DNA of 19,567 nucleotides from J089 sp964549745. GTDB lineage: Bacteria > Fidelibacterota > Marinisomatia > Marinisomatales > J089. Below the pieces are notes generated by a model, which saw only the letters and a program-made list of their open reading frames with translations, searched no databases and had not been told where the DNA came from. A program made the translations under genes and the position numbers. Location of the stretch: positions 1 through 19,567 of the forward strand of contig CAZJWP010000034.1 of NCBI GenBank assembly GCA_964549745.1. The letters are read 5' to 3'. Position 1 is the first letter of the stretch; each line of letters begins with the position of its first letter. This document shows, piece after piece, positions 14,630 through 19,567 of the stretch.

Positions 14630-14656
14630 TTATCGGCTGTATTTCAAAATACTTTA
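14630..14656 (-). promoter_or_regulatory. Sigma-28 (FliA) promoter of flagellin
   Basis: On the minus strand the -35 element TAAAGTAT is followed, 11 bases later, by GCCGATAA. The consensus is TAAAGTTT with 11 bases and GCCGATAA, so only one base differs. This ties flagellin to late-class flagellar control and to the FlgM-like protein at 10442-10930. Confidence 0.9.
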
Positions 14657-14710
14657 AAGATTATATTATATAAGATTTCTCGTCGGAAGCTGATTGATAT
14701 ATAGAGTAAA

Positions 14711-14727
14711 CCGATCCTAATGATCGG
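14711..14727 (-). terminator. Possible terminator after the TPR-glycosyltransferase gene
   Basis: CCGATC and GATCGG form a 6-bp stem with a 5-base loop, 8 bases past the stop, followed by only TTT on the minus strand. It is weak, so some read-through into the flagellin unit is possible. Confidence 0.4.
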
Positions 14728-14735
14728 GGTAAAAG

Positions 14736-17700
14736 TTATTTTATTAAATCAGCATGCAATGTTGAATACAATTTTGAAAACACTGTTTCCCAGCTACAAT
14801 CAGACGTTTGCCTGAATAGTTTAACGCCCGGATACCACGGTGTTGTTTTTCGATTGAATAGCCAACGCCAATCCGACCGATACGGCAGCAAGAGCCACGA
14901 TTTTTTACGTAAAGCACCTGCCAGGTGAACAACAGCACTATCGATAGAAATAATCAGGTCCAGAGATTGAATCAGTACAGCCGTGTCTTCGAATGTGTTT
15001 ATAAATGGCGCAAGATCAATTACTGGCGATTTTGACTGAAGAAATTGGTTGCGCCCTGGTCCAACCTGAAGACTGAAGAAAGCCGTCCCCGGAAGTTGAA
15101 AAAGCGTTGAATAGTCGTTAAACGAACAACTTCTGTTATGATCGTTATCGTGAGTGGGGCTGCCTGACCAAACGATCCCAATTTTTTTCAGCTGGGAATA
15201 TGGGGCAAAATCAAAATATGTATCTTTTCTTCGAGGATAGAAATAGGGTGTATTTCGAGGGACATCCGCTAAAGTTTGAGTAAAATATTGAGGGATACTC
15301 ATTAAGGGGATGTGGTAGTCAAATTCCTTTTCTGCCGGCTGGGACGACACAACCTGATCCGGACCTTCCATAGTGTCGACCAGTGAATGTAACCCCGGTT
15401 GAACTTCCACTATCACTCGCTTGAATTTTTGTTTGAGTAGTGGAATATATCGAACAAACTGGATCGTATCTCCGTAACCTTGTTCCGGCCAGACAAAAAT
15501 TGTTTTGTCTTTTTGGGTTGAACCATCCCATTCTGGTTTTTGGAAACGACGTTTAATTTTTTGAAACTCATCTTTTTGCCAACGATATTCATATTCTTTA
15601 AATCCCTTGCTGTATTCGCCTGCCGACAAGTGAATAATAGCCCGATTCCAGTTTTCCTCATTTCCATCCGGATTTATCTCACACGCCTTTTCAATGGCTT
15701 CCTCTGCTTTTGAAAGCTTGTGACAGGCTAAATACAACGTGGAAATATTGGTATAGGTTGATGATTTCTCAGGGGCTAATTCTATCGCTTTGAGAAAACA
15801 GTCTTCAGCTTTCTTAAATAAATTAGTCAGGAGATATAGTGAACCTTGTGTATTCAGATAATCCACATTTTCAGGATAATATTTCAATGCTTTTTCAATA
15901 TAGACCAAACCTTCGTCAAGTCGTTTGGTATCTTTATAGAGAACTGCCAGATTATGAAAAACTTCCGGAAAATCAGGTTTCAGCCGCTGAGCGATTAAAT
16001 AATGTTTCTCTGCCTGCTCATAATTCAAATTTTGTTGTTGTAAAATCCCTAACCTGGCCTGCAATATGGGATCGCTTGGATTTTGCCTGACCAGATCTTC
16101 CAATTCTATATTTTTTGCGATAAGGTTCTTTTCAACCATTTCCTGGTTTGAGTCTAACTGTATTTTACCTTCTTTTACTTCTTTCTTACCTTCTTGCAAC
16201 TTCCTTCCGGATTTGGATTGAGGGATTATGTATTCTTCAATTATTGTTTTTATTACATCCTGAATAACGGATTCCCAATCCTGGAAGTCAGGTTGTCTGA
16301 ATATTCTCATCGTTGGATAATACGTCGTCGTATTTTTCTTGAGACCCCAACGAAAATCGGGTGTCCAGGGAATTAATGTCCATACCGGTAGGCCAAGGGC
16401 ACCGGCCAAATGACAAATTGATGTATCCACAGAAATGAGCAAATCCAATTCTTTCAGGACCATCGCTGTATCCGCAAAGTTCTTTATGAAAGGAGTGGGG
16501 TCCGGCGACTCAGCGAGTTCACGGGGAATCGATTGCGAATTGAACTGAAGATTAATGAACTGAATATTCGAATTGATAGCCAACTGTTTAAGATAAACTG
16601 GATTAATGGAGCGATTATAATCGTTCTTATTGTCCGGATTGCCGGCCCAGGTTAATCCAATTTTGGGCTTTGAAACCTTCCGAAGGTCAAGTATGAACTT
16701 TTTCAGCGGCTCTTTAACAGTCGTATTTGGGAAAATATAGGGAATCGATACAACACGATCACTTTCTTTCTTCTCGAAGAATCTTGGCAAACTCATTACC
16801 GAAAGATGGGTATCGAATTCAGGGTGTTCCTGCCCCCGAATGATGAGTTGATCAATCCATGGATTATTTTCAAATAGGGGCTTAAGTGTGGATCTACATT
16901 CAAAAATAACGGTTGCACCTTCATTCTTCACTTTTCTTACATACCGGAAATATTGAATTGTGTCCCCAAATCCCTGTTCGGTCCAGATTAGGATTGTTTT
17001 ACCTTTCAGTGAGGAACCATCCCATTCCGGACAACCATAGTCCGGGCTTCTTATAACCGGAAGGACTTTTCGATACTCATATTCTTTCCATCCTTTCGAC
17101 AGTTTTCCAGTCGTAAGAAGATTAACTGCATATTTGACATGGGCTTGAGGAAATTCAGGCTCTATCTTGATTGCATCAACTAAACATTGGTTGGATTGTT
17201 CAAAATCTTTTTGCAGTGCATAATAACTGGCGACAGTATTCAATAAACGTGGAAATTGTGGGGCAATTGTAATTCCCTTTACCAGGATAATTTTCGCTTC
17301 CTCCATTCGTCCCAGACGCAATAAGCCGTCACCAAGAATATTGTAAAGATCGGGAACACCTTCTTCATGTTGAATGGCCCGGGTCACCCACCAGACACAA
17401 TCTTTATATCGACCCATCTCCAGGTAAACCAGCCCAAGTTTTCCTTCCAATAATCCATTGTTTCTTATTATCTGATTAGCAATAACCAAACTTTTCTCTG
17501 CCTTTTGATATTTTCTTTTTTCAATTAAAATATCGGCCAATTCAAAATAAGCACAAATAAAATATGGATTTTTCTTTATACTATAATTATAGGCTATAAT
17601 TGCCAGCATCTCTTGGTGATTCTCCCTTAAAAGGGAACCAACATCGCACCACCATTCTGCAGTTTTACCGGGAGACTCACTCTGCTGATCCAGGTAAGGT

Positions 17701-17771
17701 TTGATCTGATCAAATTGACCTGAATCAAGTAACGTACGCAATTGCTCCAAATGCGATTCAGGTCCTGACAT
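14736..17771 (-). CDS. Double TPR-glycosyltransferase protein, candidate flagellin glycosylation enzyme
   Basis: The 1011-aa protein is two copies of one module. Unit 1 has TPR helices (about 40-220) and a GT-B-like sugar transferase domain (about 225-505), with KGWKEYEYR, TEQGFGDTIQYFRY (264-277), ISVDTSICHLAGALG (446-460) and PDFRWG. Unit 2 repeats this: TPRs (about 560-715), GFKEYEYRW, PEQGYGDTIQFVRY (762-774), ISIDSAVVHLAGAL (941-954) and SDWRW. A basic linker (516-540) joins them. The domain resembles the GT9/GT41-like group, in which TPRs hold the protein substrate. The target and sugar are not known. Placement beside the Ser/Thr-rich flagellin suggests filament glycosylation, by analogy with other flagellar glycosyltransferases. 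No signal peptide is seen. The ATG at 17769-17771 has no ribosome site in its AT-rich upstream, and the EAL-HDOD gene ends 15 bases before. Confidence 0.9.
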   Translation of the reverse strand: MSGPESHLEQLRTLLDSGQFDQIKPYLDQQSESPGKTAEWWCDVGSLLRENHQEMLAIIAYNYSIKKNPYFICAYFELADILIEKRKYQKAEKSLVIANQIIRNNGLLEGKLGLVYLEMGRYKDCVWWVTRAIQHEEGVPDLYNILGDGLLRLGRMEEAKIILVKGITIAPQFPRLLNTVASYYALQKDFEQSNQCLVDAIKIEPEFPQAHVKYAVNLLTTGKLSKGWKEYEYRKVLPVIRSPDYGCPEWDGSSLKGKTILIWTEQGFGDTIQYFRYVRKVKNEGATVIFECRSTLKPLFENNPWIDQLIIRGQEHPEFDTHLSVMSLPRFFEKKESDRVVSIPYIFPNTTVKEPLKKFILDLRKVSKPKIGLTWAGNPDNKNDYNRSINPVYLKQLAINSNIQFINLQFNSQSIPRELAESPDPTPFIKNFADTAMVLKELDLLISVDTSICHLAGALGLPVWTLIPWTPDFRWGLKKNTTTYYPTMRIFRQPDFQDWESVIQDVIKTIIEEYIIPQSKSGRKLQEGKKEVKEGKIQLDSNQEMVEKNLIAKNIELEDLVRQNPSDPILQARLGILQQQNLNYEQAEKHYLIAQRLKPDFPEVFHNLAVLYKDTKRLDEGLVYIEKALKYYPENVDYLNTQGSLYLLTNLFKKAEDCFLKAIELAPEKSSTYTNISTLYLACHKLSKAEEAIEKACEINPDGNEENWNRAIIHLSAGEYSKGFKEYEYRWQKDEFQKIKRRFQKPEWDGSTQKDKTIFVWPEQGYGDTIQFVRYIPLLKQKFKRVIVEVQPGLHSLVDTMEGPDQVVSSQPAEKEFDYHIPLMSIPQYFTQTLADVPRNTPYFYPRRKDTYFDFAPYSQLKKIGIVWSGSPTHDNDHNRSCSFNDYSTLFQLPGTAFFSLQVGPGRNQFLQSKSPVIDLAPFINTFEDTAVLIQSLDLIISIDSAVVHLAGALRKKSWLLLPYRSDWRWLFNRKTTPWYPGVKLFRQTSDCSWETVFSKLYSTLHADLIK

Positions 17772-17786
17772 AAAAATAATTAAAAA

Positions 17787-19034
17787 TTATTCTTTGGAAA
17801 TGATATTGGTGCGAACGCTCTGATCCGCCCATTTGAGGGCATTGACGTAATAAACCGGAAGCACCATCTCATCAATAGCCAACGATTGACAATGCGCACT
17901 GACAGCTTCCCACTGTCCTCTTTCATAAGCCACTACACACTTGAGTACTTCACCCATTAATCCCGTTTCTTCCAGAATCGCTTTTTTCACTAAATCCGAG
18001 ATAGGGAGTTTTTCAAGAACCACCTCCTTAGACTGATTTACGATCGCATCAATCGAAGAAAACAATCCCATCAGGAATAATTCATCTTTCAATTTGGGTT
18101 TACCCAATGGATTGGCCAGAGATTCGGCAAACCGTGCCCGGATGACCGATTGCACCACCAATTCTTCCGGTACATTTTTACTCATGTTGGCAATAAATAC
18201 CAGGGAAGCCCATTTACGGATTTCCATCACACCCAACAATGTAAGTGCATGCATGATAGAATTCACTTTAGTTCGGAGACCAAAAAATGCGGAATTGATG
18301 TACCGGAGCAGCTTGTAAGAAAGAGACAGGTCTTTTTTAATGATCGTTTCGATGCCTTTAAAATCCGGCTCCGGTTTGTTGATCTCATGAAGTAACCGGA
18401 TATAATGATTAAGCTGAGGCGGAATTCCTTTTCCTGAAATTATATGTGGACGGCCGAAAAAATAGCCCTGGAACAGAGTATATCCCATTTCTCCTGCTTT
18501 CACAAATTCTTCAGTGGTTTCCACTTTTTCCGCTAAAAACCGAATTTGACGGTCCGGAAATCGCTGCACAATCGAACGTTGTTCGGCTTCCGGGCTTATC
18601 CGAAAATCCACTTTGATAATATCCGCTAAATCAATGAGCGGAATATATTTGTCAGCATATTCGAAATCATCCAAAACAATAGTGTATCCTTTGGATTTCA
18701 AATTCCGGCAAACTTTGATTACCTGGTCATCAGGTTCCACATTTTCCAGGATTTCAACAAATACATTTTCTTTTGGCAAAAGATGAACATATTCTTCCAA
18801 TAGCAGATTATAAGTCATATTAATAAAGGCAGGATTTCCACCGGTAAGTGAATCAACACCTAACATTAAAAAGCTGTCAACAATCACTTTTGATGTTGCC
18901 GTATCACCATCTTGCGATGAATAAACATTATCACGATTTCCACGATATAGGAGTTCATAGGCATAGATATTCTTCCATCGGTCAAAGATCGGTTGCCGCG
19001 CAACAAATGTTTCCATTTTACTTGAAGATTCCAT
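17787..19034 (-). CDS. EAL-HDOD signalling protein (YuxH/CdgJ type)
   Basis: The 415-aa protein has an EAL domain (about 8-200) and an HDOD domain (about 205-400). EAL landmarks are YELLYR (26-31, for the EAL motif), FINM (70-73), EILENV (94-99), LDDFEYA (121-127), IKVD (140-143), AEKVETTEEF (168-177) and FQGYFFGRP (188-196). Many cyclic-di-GMP phosphodiesterase residues are present, but the first motif is not canonical. Vibrio CdgJ of this layout affects motility, and others are inactive binders. The HDOD half includes KKDLSLSYKLLRYINSAFFG and HALTLLGVMEIRKW, and lacks the HD pair. It starts at ATG 19032-19034 with AGGA 4 bases upstream; a second ATG at 19016 lacks one. It heads a two-gene unit with the TPR-glycosyltransferase. 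Confidence 0.92.
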   Translation of the reverse strand: MESSSKMETFVARQPIFDRWKNIYAYELLYRGNRDNVYSSQDGDTATSKVIVDSFLMLGVDSLTGGNPAFINMTYNLLLEEYVHLLPKENVFVEILENVEPDDQVIKVCRNLKSKGYTIVLDDFEYADKYIPLIDLADIIKVDFRISPEAEQRSIVQRFPDRQIRFLAEKVETTEEFVKAGEMGYTLFQGYFFGRPHIISGKGIPPQLNHYIRLLHEINKPEPDFKGIETIIKKDLSLSYKLLRYINSAFFGLRTKVNSIMHALTLLGVMEIRKWASLVFIANMSKNVPEELVVQSVIRARFAESLANPLGKPKLKDELFLMGLFSSIDAIVNQSKEVVLEKLPISDLVKKAILEETGLMGEVLKCVVAYERGQWEAVSAHCQSLAIDEMVLPVYYVNALKWADQSVRTNIISKE

Positions 19035-19120
19035 AGGTTCCTGTATGGATTGGTTTCGTAATAACTTGGTATTTTACAGAAGAATCAACATTGGGTACTA
19101 TCCCATTTCTGTACAAAATT

Positions 19121-19136
19121 TGACATGCACATGTCA
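19121..19136. repeat. Perfect 7-bp palindrome between divergent genes
   Basis: TGACATG and CATGTCA flank CA, making a 16-bp operator-like site in the 150-base gap between the EAL-HDOD gene (minus) and the receiver gene (plus). On the plus strand TTGACA at 19120-19125 could be a -35 element, but no matching -10 is evident. Confidence 0.55.
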
Positions 19137-19184
19137 CCAGAATCGCTCTAAACTTTGACCCCTAAATAAAAAGCCGTACCCGAT

Positions 19185-19567
19185 ATGAAAATTCTTGTCG
19201 TTGATGATGTAATGACCAATATTGTTCTTTTACAGAACTATCTTGCAGAACTGGGTGATATTGATTCAGCTCAGGATGGTAAAACCGCCAGTTCTCTTTT
19301 CAATGAAGCCGTTGAATCGGGTGAGCCCTATGATCTGGTCTGTCTGGACATCATGATGCCAGTATATGACGGACACTGGACGCTTATGGCCATGAGAGCC
19401 ATTGAAGCCAAACAGGCTATCCCAAAAGAAAAGCAGGCTAAGATCATAATGATCACCGCACTGGCCAATCAAAAGGATGTGGTTAGAGCGCTCCAGGACG
19501 GTTGTGACAGTTATTTAGCCAAACCCATTAAAAAGTCCGTTTTATTTGAAAGATTAGAACAACTTAA
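19185..19567 (+). CDS. Receiver-domain response regulator, 3' end outside the window
   Basis: From ATG at 19185 the frame is open to the window edge for 127 codons. It contains a complete-looking receiver: D7-D8, phosphoacceptor D55 (VCLDIMMP), T in IIMITALA, and K-P in YLAKPIKK. It could be a stand-alone CheY-type regulator or carry a further domain, and the missing end decides this. No ribosome site is visible before the ATG. It is divergent from the EAL-HDOD gene and shares a palindromic site with it. A receiver of the plain CheY kind would bind the motor or a partner protein rather than DNA. Confidence 0.9.
   Translation, partial: MKILVVDDVMTNIVLLQNYLAELGDIDSAQDGKTASSLFNEAVESGEPYDLVCLDIMMPVYDGHWTLMAMRAIEAKQAIPKEKQAKIIMITALANQKDVVRALQDGCDSYLAKPIKKSVLFERLEQL

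Noticed and set aside
1..19567. CRISPR arrays, tRNA, rRNA or insertion sequences
   Set aside because: Scanned by eye on both strands; no regular spaced repeats, cloverleaf or transposase was found.

Overview
The window reads as part of a motility and signalling island from a flagellated, moderately low-GC bacterium. Shine-Dalgarno sites are usable at many flagellar genes. The short flagellin and the density of HDOD, receiver and FapA-type proteins suggest a lineage outside the well-studied enterics, possibly in the FCB/Marinimicrobia-Calditrichota neighbourhood. That placement is a guess, since no rRNA or marker gene is present.

Layout. (1) 1-6207, minus strand: a tight seven-gene run, in transcription order two paralogous HDOD proteins, an 87-aa protein ending in a CxCG motif, a FapA/DUF342 protein, a receiver-GAF-degenerate GGDEF protein, a degenerate receiver, and a sigma-54 activator cut by the window edge. 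A good sigma-54 promoter with an upstream inverted repeat precedes it. (2) 6467-7138, plus strand: a lone receiver fused to a histidine-kinase dimerisation domain with no ATPase domain. (3) 7141-13551, minus strand: fliS, fliD, flaG, a FlgN/FliT-like chaperone, a FlgM-like protein with a doubled C-terminal motif, a small HTH protein with three tandem 10-bp repeats at its start, a receiver protein with a degenerate HD-GYP domain, motA and motB. (4) 13696-14517: a short flagellin with a near-consensus sigma-28 promoter, a structured leader and a terminator. (5) 14736-19034, minus strand: a 1011-aa protein made of two tandem TPR-glycosyltransferase units and an EAL-HDOD protein. (6) From 19185, plus strand: a receiver protein that runs off the window.

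How the parts may work together (inference). Sigma-54 would drive the regulatory operon and perhaps fliS-fliD, and sigma-28 the flagellin, with the FlgM-like protein holding sigma-28. MotA/MotB power rotation. The TPR-glycosyltransferase is placed to modify flagellin. Most cyclic-di-GMP-type modules here (GGDEF-like, HD-GYP-like) have lost key residues, so they look like binding or scaffold parts rather than enzymes. The least explained part is the sigma-54-controlled HDOD-HDOD-CxCG-FapA-receiver operon, which may be a motility-control module not described as a unit.
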